Notes under the pieces: generated by a model
Database searches by the model: none
The model's input: only the letters and a program-made list of their open reading frames with translations
What the model was told of the DNA's origin: nothing
Source: JBDKTK01 sp039680225
Lineage (GTDB): Bacteria; Desulfobacterota; Syntrophia; Syntrophales; UBA4778
Length of the DNA stretch: 20,470 nt
Assembly: GCA_039680225.1 (NCBI GenBank)
Contig: JBDKTK010000223.1
Location: forward strand, 1-20,470
Reading direction: 5' to 3'
Shown: piece by piece, positions 1-6,841 of the stretch
How positions within the stretch are numbered: position 1 is the first letter of the stretch
Layout of the letters: each line of letters starts with the position of its first letter
Position numbers and translations under genes: made by a program

Positions 1-297
1 GGCTCCATCACCCCGCACACAAAATTCAAGGCCCAGGTTTACGTCCTGACCAAGGAAGAGGGCGGCAGGCATACCCCGTTCTTCACGGGATACCGTCCCC
101 AGTTCTATTTCCGGACAACGGACGTTACGGGAGTATCGCAGCTTCCCGAAGGCATCGAAATGGTTATGCCCGGCGATAATGTAGAGTTACTGGTTCAATT
201 GATCACCCCGATCGCCATGGAAGAGCAGCTCAGGTTCGCTATCCGTGAAGGCGGCAAGACTGTCGGCGCGGGCGTTGTCAGCCAGATTATAGAATAA
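1..297 (+). CDS. tuf: Elongation factor Tu, C-terminal part (5' end outside window)
   Basis: The window opens in frame inside EF-Tu, the GTPase that delivers aminoacyl-tRNA to the ribosomal A site in the cytoplasm. The 98 visible codons cover domain III. Recognisable stretches are HTKFKAQVYVLTKEEGGRHT, FFTGYRPQFYFRTTDVTG and the ending FAIREGGKTVGAGVVSQIIE, followed by TAA. Domains I (GTPase) and II lie upstream. The next gene, rpsJ, starts 20 bases after the stop, so tuf is probably the last str-operon gene and is co-transcribed with the S10 cluster. Nothing looks broken; the truncation is only the window edge. Confidence 0.97.
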   Translation, partial: GSITPHTKFKAQVYVLTKEEGGRHTPFFTGYRPQFYFRTTDVTGVSQLPEGIEMVMPGDNVELLVQLITPIAMEEQLRFAIREGGKTVGAGVVSQIIE

Positions 298-317
298 GGA
301 ATTCCAGAACGGTTATT

Positions 318-626
318 ATGGAAAATCAAAAAATCAGAATCCGACTTAAAGCTTACGATTATAAACTGCTGGACAGGTCCGCGGAAGACATAGTGGACAC
401 GGCCAAGAGGACCGGAGCGCGCGTGGCGGGCCCCATTCCCCTTCCGACCGAGATAAACCGCTATACCGTGAACAGGTCGCCCCACGTTGATAAGAAGTCG
501 AGAGAGCAATTCGAAATGCGCACGCACAAGCGTCTCATCGATATCATCGAGCCGACGCAGTCGACTGTCGACGCGCTCATGAAGCTCGATCTCTCGGCCG
601 GAGTGGATGTCGAGATAAAGTTGTAA
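318..626 (+). CDS. rpsJ: Small ribosomal subunit protein S10 (NusE)
   Basis: S10 sits in the head of the 30S subunit and, as NusE, also joins transcription antitermination complexes with NusB. At 102 residues it has the usual length. The conserved loop VNRSPHVDKKSREQFE is at residues 51-66 and the C-terminus is DVEIKL, both typical. The start is ATG. The only purine-rich ribosome-binding candidate, AAGGA at 296-300, overlaps the tuf stop and lies 17 bases before the ATG, which is too far for a normal Shine-Dalgarno, so translation may depend on coupling to tuf. A terminator-like hairpin follows the stop directly. Confidence 0.97.
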   Translation: MENQKIRIRLKAYDYKLLDRSAEDIVDTAKRTGARVAGPIPLPTEINRYTVNRSPHVDKKSREQFEMRTHKRLIDIIEPTQSTVDALMKLDLSAGVDVEIKL

Positions 627-631
627 TTTGG

Positions 632-672
632 AAAAAATGGGAGATGAATAATCGATTCATCTCCTGTTTTTT
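632..672 (+). terminator. Terminator-like hairpin between rpsJ and rplC
   Basis: A perfect 10-bp stem, GGAGATGAAT (640-649) with ATTCATCTCC (655-664), closes a 5-base loop (650-654). It is preceded by A6 (632-637) and followed by TG and T6 (667-672). With two G-U pairs the A and U tracts extend the pairing to 18 positions. This has the form of an intrinsic, potentially bidirectional terminator. It lies inside an otherwise continuous ribosomal operon, only 20 bases before the rplC start, so partial termination or attenuation is more likely than a complete stop. The structure is seen directly; the function is inferred. Confidence 0.75.
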
Positions 673-692
673 GAATACGGCGGAATGGATAA

Positions 693-1325
693 ATGAAAAA
701 GGGACTGATAGGAAAAAAGCTTGGAATGACACAAGTCTTTTCGGAGGAGGGGGCGATACCGGTAACGGTAATCGAAGTCGGCCCCTGTGTTGTCATTCAG
801 AAAAAGAGCGCCGGCAAAGACGGGTACGAGGCGATTCAGGTCGGCTTCGGGCGGAAAAGGCCCAAGAATGTGACCAAGCCTCTGCAGGGGCATTATAAAA
901 AAGCTGATAAGGGGCTGTTCAGGTTCCTGAAGGAATTCAGGGTCGAATCCTCCGACGAGTATGAGCTCGGCTCCGAGCTGACCGCGGATCTTTTCGAGGT
1001 CGGCGATTATGTCGATATAACCGGAACGAGCAAGGGAAGAGGTTTCGCCGGTGTCGTGAAACGGCATGGTTTCGGGGGCGGCAGGGCCACACATGGCTCG
1101 ATGTTCCACCGGGCTCCCGGCTCGATCGGCGCCAGCGCCGACCCCTCCAGGGTCCTCAAAGGGAGAAAGCTTCCGGGACATCTGGGCGACCATCGCGTAA
1201 CGATCCAGAACCTTACCGTCCTGGGAATCAGGCCGGAAATGAATATCATCCTGGTGAAAGGGGCAGTGCCTGGCAGCAATAACGGCATGGTCCTGATCAG
1301 GGAAAGCATAAAAAAAGCCAAGTAG
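693..1325 (+). CDS. rplC: Large ribosomal subunit protein L3
   Basis: L3 is an early 50S assembly protein whose central loop reaches toward the peptidyl transferase centre. The 210 residues match the family. The N-terminus MKKGLIGKKLGMTQVF is characteristic, and the conserved loop contains GSMFHRAPGSIG (135-146). This is followed by ASADPSRV (147-154), where E. coli has a Gln-containing GQNQTPG segment; the Gln methylated by PrmB in E. coli is therefore absent. The ATG has GGCGGA about 8 bases upstream. It is the first gene after the rpsJ-rplC hairpin, so its transcription would depend on readthrough. rplD follows 15 bases later. Confidence 0.97.
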   Translation: MKKGLIGKKLGMTQVFSEEGAIPVTVIEVGPCVVIQKKSAGKDGYEAIQVGFGRKRPKNVTKPLQGHYKKADKGLFRFLKEFRVESSDEYELGSELTADLFEVGDYVDITGTSKGRGFAGVVKRHGFGGGRATHGSMFHRAPGSIGASADPSRVLKGRKLPGHLGDHRVTIQNLTVLGIRPEMNIILVKGAVPGSNNGMVLIRESIKKAK

Positions 1326-1340
1326 TGACTGGAGCAAGCA

Positions 1341-1964
1341 ATGCCGGTTTTAGACATATACGATATTGAAAAGAACAAGGTATCCGAGGTTGAGCTCAAC
1401 GATTCCGTTTTTGGAGTGGAAGTGAACGAATCCGCCATTTACGAGGTCGTACGGATGCAGATGGCCGCCAAGCGGCAGGGCACGGCATCTACGAAAGAGC
1501 GCAGCTTTGTGAGCGGCGGCGGCAAGAAGCCCTGGAGGCAAAAAGGCACAGGCCGGGCAAGGTCCGGATCGACAAGGTCCCCCATTTGGAGGGGCGGCGG
1601 AATTGTTTTCGGCCCTCACCCCCGTGATTATTCGTTCTCCGTTCCGAAGAAAGTCCGCAGGGCGGCCCTTAAGTCCGCGCTCAGCCTGAAATGCCGCGAC
1701 CAGAAGATCATTGTTCTGAACGATTTCCCCATGGAAGAGATCAAGACCAGGAAATTTAAAGAGGTCCTCGACAGGTTCGACCTGAAAAGCGTTCTATTTG
1801 TTCTGGACGGCTCAAATGACAAGCTGGAGAAATCCTCGCGGAATATCCAGAGCATTAAAATGATGAGATCAGAGGGAATCAATGTCTACGACCTGATGAG
1901 GTACGAGTACCTGATTCTCATGGAACCCTCGGTTAAAAATATTGAAGGGGCTTTGTTGTCATAA
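1341..1964 (+). CDS. rplD: Large ribosomal subunit protein L4
   Basis: L4 binds 23S rRNA, and its long loop lines the constriction of the peptide exit tunnel. In E. coli L4 also represses its own S10 operon. The 207 residues are normal. The tunnel loop is visible as KKPWRQKGTGRARSG (62-76), followed by WRGGGIVFGPHPRDY. GGAG lies 8-9 bases before the ATG. The stop TAA shares one base with the start of rplW (TAATG at 1962-1966), so the two are probably translationally coupled. If L4 regulates autogenously here, the hairpin upstream of rplC is a candidate target; that is inference only. Confidence 0.97.
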   Translation: MPVLDIYDIEKNKVSEVELNDSVFGVEVNESAIYEVVRMQMAAKRQGTASTKERSFVSGGGKKPWRQKGTGRARSGSTRSPIWRGGGIVFGPHPRDYSFSVPKKVRRAALKSALSLKCRDQKIIVLNDFPMEEIKTRKFKEVLDRFDLKSVLFVLDGSNDKLEKSSRNIQSIKMMRSEGINVYDLMRYEYLILMEPSVKNIEGALLS

Positions 1965-2251
1965 TGGAACTGCATTCAATTATAAAGAGGCCTTTGGTCA
2001 CAGAGAAGAGCACTACTGCCAGGGATGAAGGGAACAAATACATCTTCGAAGTGGACAGAAGGGCCAATAAGATCGAAATCGGCAACGCCGTCGAAAAGAT
2101 ATTCAAAGTCAAAGTGGTCGATGTCAGGACGATGAATATGGCCGGCAAGAAAAAGAGAATGGGCAAGATCGTCGGACAGAAGAACGACTGGAAAAAGGCC
2201 GTTGTCACCCTTGCCGAAGGGAACACGATTGAAATGTTCGAAAAGGTTTAA
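1964..2251 (+). CDS. rplW: Large ribosomal subunit protein L23
   Basis: L23 surrounds the polypeptide exit and is the docking site for trigger factor and the signal recognition particle. The 95-residue length is typical. The start MELHSIIKRPLVTEKST carries the diagnostic IIKRPLVTEKS. The middle has a basic hairpin (AGKKKRMGKIVGQKNDWKKA) that reaches into the tunnel. The gene begins within the rplD stop codon (TAATG), and rplB starts 19 bases after its own stop, so it sits tightly inside the operon. Confidence 0.96.
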   Translation: MELHSIIKRPLVTEKSTTARDEGNKYIFEVDRRANKIEIGNAVEKIFKVKVVDVRTMNMAGKKKRMGKIVGQKNDWKKAVVTLAEGNTIEMFEKV

Positions 2252-2270
2252 GTGAAGAGGATCCCCAGAG

Positions 2271-3092
2271 ATGGCTATTAGAAAATATAAACCGACTTCG
2301 CCGGGCAGAAGATTCCAGACAGGGTCTACTCACGAAGAAATTACTTCCGATACTCCCGAGAAGTCTCTTTTGGCCCCCTTGAAAAAGCGGGGAGGCCGGA
2401 ACGTTTACGGAAGGATCACCAGCAGGCATATCGGCGGCGGCCATAAAAGGAAATTCAGGGTAATCGATTTCCGCCGCGAAAAGCTGGATGTGCCCGCCAA
2501 GGTAGCAACAATAGAATACGATCCCAATCGCTCGGCCAGGATTGCCCTCCTTAATTATAGTGACGGCGAAAAGAGATACATCCTGGCTCCGGTAGGGGTT
2601 GCAGTTGGAGACATGCTTGTCAGCGGCGAGCGCACAGACGTGAAGCCCGGGAACTCCATGCCCCTGAAGAATATCCCCCTGGGATCCTTTGTTCACAATG
2701 TCGAATTGAAAATTGGGAAGGGCGGACAGATAATTCGCAGCGCCGGCTCTTACGGCCAGCTCATGGCTAAAGAAGGCGGGTATGCCCAGATCAGGCTCCC
2801 TTCGGGAGAGGTCAGGAAAGTCCTCCTGGAGTGCAGGGCGACTCTTGGCCAGGTAGGCAATGTCGACCATGAGAATATAAGCGTCGGCAAAGCCGGCAGG
2901 ACAAGGTGGATTGGCCGCAGGCCCAAAGTACGTGGTGTCGTAATGAACCCGGTAGACCATCCTATGGGTGGTGGAGAGGGAAAAACCTCCGGCGGCAGGC
3001 ATCCTGTCACCCCCTGGGGAATCCCGACCAAAGGATACAAGACGAGAAGGAACAAAAACACCGATAAGTATATTATTAAGAAGAGAGGGTAA
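2271..3092 (+). CDS. rplB: Large ribosomal subunit protein L2
   Basis: L2 is a core 50S protein needed for subunit association and peptidyl transferase activity. The 273 residues match the family. The N-terminus reads MAIRKYKPTSPGRRFQT. The conserved NPVDHPMGGGEGK (226-238) contains His230, equivalent to E. coli His229 near the catalytic centre. The C-terminus is a basic extension (KTRRNKNTDKYIIKKRG). The ATG is preceded by GAAGAGGATC in the 19-base gap after rplW. The next gene, rpsS, starts 3 bases after the stop. Confidence 0.97.
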   Translation: MAIRKYKPTSPGRRFQTGSTHEEITSDTPEKSLLAPLKKRGGRNVYGRITSRHIGGGHKRKFRVIDFRREKLDVPAKVATIEYDPNRSARIALLNYSDGEKRYILAPVGVAVGDMLVSGERTDVKPGNSMPLKNIPLGSFVHNVELKIGKGGQIIRSAGSYGQLMAKEGGYAQIRLPSGEVRKVLLECRATLGQVGNVDHENISVGKAGRTRWIGRRPKVRGVVMNPVDHPMGGGEGKTSGGRHPVTPWGIPTKGYKTRRNKNTDKYIIKKRG

Positions 3093-3095
3093 CAG

Positions 3096-3377
3096 GTGGC
3101 ACGTTCAATAAAAAAAGGTCCCTATGTCGAAGAATCTCTCATCGAGAAGATAAGACGGGCCCAGGCGTCCGGAGACAAGAATGTAATCAAAACCTGGTCG
3201 CGCCGTTCGACGATAACCCCGGAACTGATCGGGTTTACATTTGCCGTCCATAACGGAAAGAAATTCATCCCGGTTTTTGTCACCGAAAACATGGTCGGCC
3301 ACAAGTTAGGCGAATTTGCATCGACCCGGACTTTTTTCAGCCATTCGGGCGATAGAAAAACTAAAGTCAGAAAATAA
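3096..3377 (+). CDS. rpsS: Small ribosomal subunit protein S19
   Basis: S19 forms the 30S head together with S13 and contacts the A-site tRNA region. The 93 residues begin MARSIKKGPYVEESL and contain the signature GHKLGEFASTRTFFSH, both diagnostic. I chose the GTG start because it gives the canonical N-terminus and leaves a 3-base gap after rplB; its Shine-Dalgarno lies in the end of rplB (AAGAGAGGG). It is followed by a 24-base gap containing a short GCTGT/ACAGC inverted repeat and GGAG before rplV. Confidence 0.97.
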   Translation: MARSIKKGPYVEESLIEKIRRAQASGDKNVIKTWSRRSTITPELIGFTFAVHNGKKFIPVFVTENMVGHKLGEFASTRTFFSHSGDRKTKVRK

Positions 3378-3401
3378 GGCTGTCCTTACAGCGGAGTTAA
3401 T

Positions 3402-3734
3402 ATGGAAGCGAAATCAGTTGCAAAATTTGTCCGGATCTCTCCCCAGAAGGCAAGACTTGTTGTCGACCTGGTGAGAGGCAAGAAGGTTGAAGAGGCTCAA
3501 AGGGTGCTTACCTTCACCCCCAAGAAGGCAGCCATCTTGGTTGGGAAAGTCCTTAAGTCGGCCCTCGCCAACGCCACCCAGAATCCGAATATTGACGAGA
3601 AGATCCTCTTTGTGAAGGAGATTTACGTAAGTCAGGGTCCGTCGCTCAAAAGGTGGAGAGCCCGCGCGCAGGGCAGGGTTGCGGGGATAAAGAAAAGAAC
3701 CAGTCATATAACAGTCGTGCTGGACGAAAAGTAG
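3402..3734 (+). CDS. rplV: Large ribosomal subunit protein L22
   Basis: L22 binds all domains of 23S rRNA, and its extended beta hairpin lines the exit tunnel opposite L4. The 110 residues are typical of the short bacterial form. RISPQKARLVVDLVRGK (11-27) is the conserved N-terminal motif, and the hairpin runs about 80-101 (PSLKRWRARAQGRVAGIKKR). GCGGAG lies a few bases before the ATG. The gene sits between rpsS and rpsC in the standard S10 order. Confidence 0.97.
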   Translation: MEAKSVAKFVRISPQKARLVVDLVRGKKVEEAQRVLTFTPKKAAILVGKVLKSALANATQNPNIDEKILFVKEIYVSQGPSLKRWRARAQGRVAGIKKRTSHITVVLDEK

Positions 3735-3759
3735 TCAGCTATTTTTAAGGAGGTGTAAT

Positions 3760-4413
3760 TTGGGACAAAAGGTTCATCCGATAGGGTTCAGGTTAGCGGG
3801 AGTAAAAACCTGGACGTCCCAGTGGTTCTCAGAAAAAAATTACAGCCAGTTGCTCCATGAGGACTTGAAGGTCAGGCAGTTCCTGAAAAAGAAATTTTAT
3901 CATGCAGGCATCTCGAGCATCGGTATCGAGAGGGCTGCCGACAAGGCGAAAGTAAATATATATGCCGCCCGCCCCGGAGTCATCATCGGCAAAAAAGGCG
4001 TTGAGATAGAGAAGCTTAAAAAAGAGCTGGAGTCCATGACCTCGGGAGAGGCGATTATAAACATACTGGAAGTTCGCAAGCCGGAAACAGACGCCCAGCT
4101 TACGGCAGAAAATGTGGCCCTTCAGCTTGAAAGAAGGGTTTCTTTCCGCCGCGCCATGAAAAAATCGGTTACATCCGCCCTCAAATTCGGCGCCAAGGGC
4201 ATCAGGATCACCTGCTCGGGCCGGCTGGGAGGCGCTGAAATGGCCAGGATGGAATGGTACAGGGAAGGCCGCGTACCGCTGCACACGCTGCGGGCCGATA
4301 TCGACTACGGCTTTGCGGAAGCAGCAACTACTTACGGCTTGATAGGCATCAAGGTGCTTATATTCCATGGAGAAGTGCTGCCTTCGAGAAAAGTCCAGGA
4401 AAAGGCCGAGTGA
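3760..4413 (+). CDS. rpsC: Small ribosomal subunit protein S3
   Basis: S3 lies at the mRNA entry channel and, with S4 and S5, forms the ribosomal helicase. The 217 residues start MGQKVHPIGFRLG-like (MGQKVHPIGFRLA). They contain a type II KH domain with the GxxG loop GKKG (77-80) and the basic cluster SFRRAMKK (128-135), which corresponds to the helicase-active residues in E. coli. I chose the TTG start because it gives the canonical MGQKVHP and follows a near-perfect Shine-Dalgarno (AAGGAGGTG, 3747-3755). The strong site may offset the weak codon. Confidence 0.97.
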   Translation: MGQKVHPIGFRLAGVKTWTSQWFSEKNYSQLLHEDLKVRQFLKKKFYHAGISSIGIERAADKAKVNIYAARPGVIIGKKGVEIEKLKKELESMTSGEAIINILEVRKPETDAQLTAENVALQLERRVSFRRAMKKSVTSALKFGAKGIRITCSGRLGGAEMARMEWYREGRVPLHTLRADIDYGFAEAATTYGLIGIKVLIFHGEVLPSRKVQEKAE

Positions 4414-4439
4414 TCAGGTTCATATAGGAGTTTTTAATC

Positions 4440-4862
4440 ATGTTAATGCCGAAGAGGGTTAAATACAGGAAATTGCAAAAAGGCCGGATGAACGGGGTGG
4501 CAACCCGCGGCAGCAAGATAGATTTCGGTGAATTCGCACTGCAGGCGACGGAGTGCGGATGGATAACATCCAGGCAGATCGAATCTGCCCGTATCGCGAT
4601 GACCCGCCACGTCAAAAGGGGCGGGAAGATCTGGATCAGGGTGTTCCCCCATAAGTCCGTCACGAAGAAGCCGGCAGAAACCCGTATGGGAAAGGGAAAA
4701 GGTTCCCCGGAAGGATGGGTGGCGGTTATAAAGCCGGGCATGGTTCTTTACGAGATGGACGGCGTGGCCAAGGACATTGCTAAGGAAGCATTCAGACTGG
4801 CCGCTCACAAGCTGCCCATATCGACAAGATTTATTACCAGGGAGTTTTCCGATGAAGGCTAA
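4440..4862 (+). CDS. rplP: Large ribosomal subunit protein L16
   Basis: L16 organises the A-site side of the 50S subunit and helps position aminoacyl-tRNA. The 140 residues begin MLMPKRVKYRKLQKGR, the usual bacterial start. Further conserved stretches are ECGWITSRQIESARIAMTRH and GKGKGSPEGWVAVIKPG. AGGAG precedes the ATG in the 26-base gap after rpsC. The last codons overlap the start of rpmC by 11 bases in another frame, a common arrangement for this gene pair. Confidence 0.97.
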   Translation: MLMPKRVKYRKLQKGRMNGVATRGSKIDFGEFALQATECGWITSRQIESARIAMTRHVKRGGKIWIRVFPHKSVTKKPAETRMGKGKGSPEGWVAVIKPGMVLYEMDGVAKDIAKEAFRLAAHKLPISTRFITREFSDEG

Positions 4863-5046
4863 AGAATTGAGGGATCTCAGCGTTGACGAGCTGAAGCAGA
4901 AAGAGAAAAACCTCACGGAGGAAATTTTCCGGCTCCGCTTCCGCCATGCTACGGGGCAGCTTGATTCCACGGCATCGAAGGGCAGCACAAAAAAAGACTT
5001 GGCGCGCGTCAAGACAGTTATCAGGGAAAAGGAGGCCGGTGTCTAA
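4852..5046 (+). CDS. rpmC: Large ribosomal subunit protein L29
   Basis: L29 is a small helical protein at the exit-tunnel rim beside L23. I set the start at the ATG at 4852, which gives MKAKELRDLSVDELKQKEKN and a normal 64 residues. An in-frame ATG 75 bases upstream would add residues unlike the family and lie wholly inside rplP. GGGAG (about 4840-4844) precedes the chosen ATG by 7 bases. The first 11 bases overlap the rplP end, so translation is probably coupled. The conserved core LRFRHATGQLDST is present. Confidence 0.95.
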   Translation: MKAKELRDLSVDELKQKEKNLTEEIFRLRFRHATGQLDSTASKGSTKKDLARVKTVIREKEAGV

Positions 5047-5051
5047 TTATC

Positions 5052-5309
5052 ATGCGTGAACGAGGAAACAGAAAGACCTTACAGGGTGTGATCGTCAGCG
5101 ATAAAATGGACAAAACGGTTGTCGTCCGCGTGGAAAGGACGGTTAAAGACCCGGTATTCCATAAGTACGTCAAGCAGCACGACAGGTATAAGGCCCATGA
5201 TGAAGAAAATGCCTGTGGTATCGGCGACAAGGTTTTGATAATCGAGTCCCGGCCGTTGAGCAAGGACAAAAGGTGGAGAGTCCGCCAGATCATCGAAAAG
5301 GCAAAATGA
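5052..5309 (+). CDS. rpsQ: Small ribosomal subunit protein S17
   Basis: S17 is a primary 16S rRNA-binding OB-fold protein of the 30S body. The 85 residues contain LQGVIVSDKMDKTVVVRVER (10-29) and the diagnostic SRPLSKDKRWRV (66-77). The gap to rpmC is 5 bases. The nearest strong Shine-Dalgarno-like sequence, AAGGAGG inside the rpmC end, is about 16 bases from the ATG, so initiation may rely on coupling with rpmC. The 36-base gap to rplN holds a small inverted repeat. Confidence 0.96.
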   Translation: MRERGNRKTLQGVIVSDKMDKTVVVRVERTVKDPVFHKYVKQHDRYKAHDEENACGIGDKVLIIESRPLSKDKRWRVRQIIEKAK

Positions 5310-5345
5310 CGGTCACCTTCAAAGTGACAGCGGGGTAATAGTTTT

Positions 5346-5714
5346 ATGATCCAGATGCAGACAGTATTAAATGTGGCCGATAATTCAGGGGCAAAAAAGG
5401 TCTTTTGCGTAAAGGTCCTGGGCGGCTCCCGGAGGAAATACGCCACGGTGGGCGATATCATTGTGGTATCCGTCAAGGAAGCCCTTCCAAATACGAAAGT
5501 CAAGAAGGGCGACGTGATGAAAGCCGTTGTGGTCCGGACGGTCAAAGAGGTCAGAAGGCCGGACGGCTCATATCTGAAATTTGATGATAACTCGGCGGTC
5601 TTGATAAACAATCAGATGGAGCCGATCGGGACAAGGATTTTCGGCCCCGTCGCGCGGGAACTGAGGGCCAAGCAATTCATGCGGATCGTCTCGTTGGCGC
5701 CGGAAGTGATCTAG
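5346..5714 (+). CDS. rplN: Large ribosomal subunit protein L14
   Basis: L14 is a beta-barrel protein at the subunit interface, where it forms bridge B8 and is the known docking site of the silencing factor RsfS. The 122 residues are exactly the usual length. MIQMQTVLNVADNSGAKKV is the characteristic N-terminus. The C-terminus reads FGPVARELRAKQFMRIVSLAPEVI. GGGG at 5332-5335, about 10 bases upstream, is a modest ribosome-binding site. Confidence 0.97.
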   Translation: MIQMQTVLNVADNSGAKKVFCVKVLGGSRRKYATVGDIIVVSVKEALPNTKVKKGDVMKAVVVRTVKEVRRPDGSYLKFDDNSAVLINNQMEPIGTRIFGPVARELRAKQFMRIVSLAPEVI

Positions 5715-5731
5715 TCTCGGAGATTTATAAA

Positions 5732-6052
5732 ATGCAAAAAATAAACTTGAAAAAAGGCGACACTGTCAAGGTCATTGCCGGCAAGGAAAAAGGCAAAACA
5801 GGAAAAATTATGAAAATCCTGAGCAAGCGTGGCCGGGTCGTTATCGAAAAAGTCAATTTCATAAAAAAGCACCAGCGGCCTGATGCCAAGGGAAAGGGAG
5901 GGATCCTCGAAAAAGAAGGATCAATCGATATTTCCAACGTGATGTACTTTTGCGCAAAATGCAACTCGGCGGTGAAGATCGGCCACAAGGTGCTTGACGA
6001 TGGCAAGAAAGTCCGCACCTGCAGGGATTGCAACGAAATAATAGAGGCATAA
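5732..6052 (+). CDS. rplX: Large ribosomal subunit protein L24 with zinc-ribbon cysteines
   Basis: L24 starts 50S assembly by binding the 5' part of 23S rRNA. The 106 residues open with a KOW motif (KKGDTVKVIAGKEKGKTGKI, 7-26). The C-terminal half carries paired cysteines, CAKC (74-77) and CRDC (97-100), spaced like a zinc ribbon. Many bacterial L24 proteins keep these, while E. coli-type ones partly lose them. GGAG (5719-5722) precedes the ATG. The gap to rplN is 17 bases. Confidence 0.97.
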   Translation: MQKINLKKGDTVKVIAGKEKGKTGKIMKILSKRGRVVIEKVNFIKKHQRPDAKGKGGILEKEGSIDISNVMYFCAKCNSAVKIGHKVLDDGKKVRTCRDCNEIIEA

Positions 6053-6068
6053 TCGGGGAAGCAGCTCA

Positions 6069-6608
6069 ATGGCAAGACTCAAAGATTATTACATCAAAGA
6101 AGTGGCTCCGGCGTTGATCAAGGAGTTCAATTATAAAAATAAGATGCAGGCACCCAGGATGGTGAAGATCATCGTCAATATGGGCCTGGGCGACGCGATC
6201 CAGAATATCAAGATACTCGAAAACGCGGAGCAGGAACTCTCGATGATAGTCGGCCAGAAGCCGGTGGTCACCAAGGCCAAGAAAGCCATCGCGACGTTCA
6301 AACTGCGCAAGGGCATGCCCATAGGGTGCATGGTGACTCTCAGGCAGGACAGGATGTACGAGTTCTTCGACCGGCTGGTAAACTCCGCCATTCCCCGCAT
6401 CAGGGACTTCAGGGGGATCTCCTCCAAATCATTTGACGGAAGAGGGAATTTCTCGATGGGTATCAAGGAGCAGTTCATATTCCCCGAGGTGGATTTCGAT
6501 AAGATCGAAAAAGTAACGGGCATGAATATAACAATTGTAACTTCGGCAAGAACCGATGAGGAAGCCAGGGCGTTGCTGAAACGCATGGGCGTGCCGTTCA
6601 GGAATTAA
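6069..6608 (+). CDS. rplE: Large ribosomal subunit protein L5
   Basis: L5 binds 5S rRNA in the central protuberance and contacts the P-site tRNA and S13. The 179 residues are normal. Landmarks are MVKIIVNMGLGDA (31-43), KKAIATFKLRKGMPIGCMVT and the ending ARALLKRMGVPFRN. GGGGAAG lies about 8 bases before the ATG. The gap to rplX is 16 bases and to the S14 gene 26 bases. Confidence 0.97.
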   Translation: MARLKDYYIKEVAPALIKEFNYKNKMQAPRMVKIIVNMGLGDAIQNIKILENAEQELSMIVGQKPVVTKAKKAIATFKLRKGMPIGCMVTLRQDRMYEFFDRLVNSAIPRIRDFRGISSKSFDGRGNFSMGIKEQFIFPEVDFDKIEKVTGMNITIVTSARTDEEARALLKRMGVPFRN

Positions 6609-6634
6609 GAGTATAAGATCCGGAGGAATTAGAT

Positions 6635-6820
6635 TTGGCAAAGAAATCCTTAATTGCGAAGGCGAAAAGGGACAAAAAATTTGGGGTGCGTGATTACAAC
6701 AGGTGCCCGATTTGCGGCAGGCCGCGCGCCTATTATAGAAAATTCGACATGTGCCGCATCTGTTTAAGGAAGCTGGCCCTCAAGGGAGAGCTTCCCGGCG
6801 TGATCAAGGCCAGCTGGTAA
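6635..6820 (+). CDS. rpsN: Small ribosomal subunit protein S14, zinc-binding type Z
   Basis: S14 is a late 30S head protein. This is the short (61-residue) zinc form, often labelled rpsZ, with RCPICGRPRAYYRKFDMCRI holding C24, C27, C40 and C43 (last of these just after that stretch). The zinc-free long form (about 100 residues) would be the alternative and is not seen. I chose the TTG start because it gives MAKKSLIAKAKR and follows CGGAGGAA by a few bases. It sits in the usual spc position between rplE and rpsH. Confidence 0.96.
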   Translation: MAKKSLIAKAKRDKKFGVRDYNRCPICGRPRAYYRKFDMCRICLRKLALKGELPGVIKASW

Positions 6821-6841
6821 GAAAACTGAGGAGTAATTTTT

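Noticed and set aside
621..652. Possible promoter at the rpsJ end (TTGTAA with AATAAT)
   Set aside because: The -35 match is weak, the spacer is about 20 bases, and the -10 falls inside the hairpin; not convincing as a separate rplC promoter.
657..1337. Long open frame (226 codons) on the - strand opposite rplC
   Set aside because: It is the mirror of a well-conserved L3 gene, has no recognisable domain or ribosome-binding site, and would lie against a strong operon.
2205..3002. 265-codon open frame on the - strand opposite rplB
   Set aside because: It is a shadow of L2 codon bias; the product resembles no known family and the + strand gene is certain.
3379..3392. GCTGT/ACAGC inverted repeat between rpsS and rplV
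   Set aside because: A 5-bp stem with a 4-base loop is expected by chance at this scale, and no T run follows.
3829..4368. 179-codon - strand open frame opposite rpsC
   Set aside because: Same reason: antisense to a clear S3 gene, with no independent evidence.
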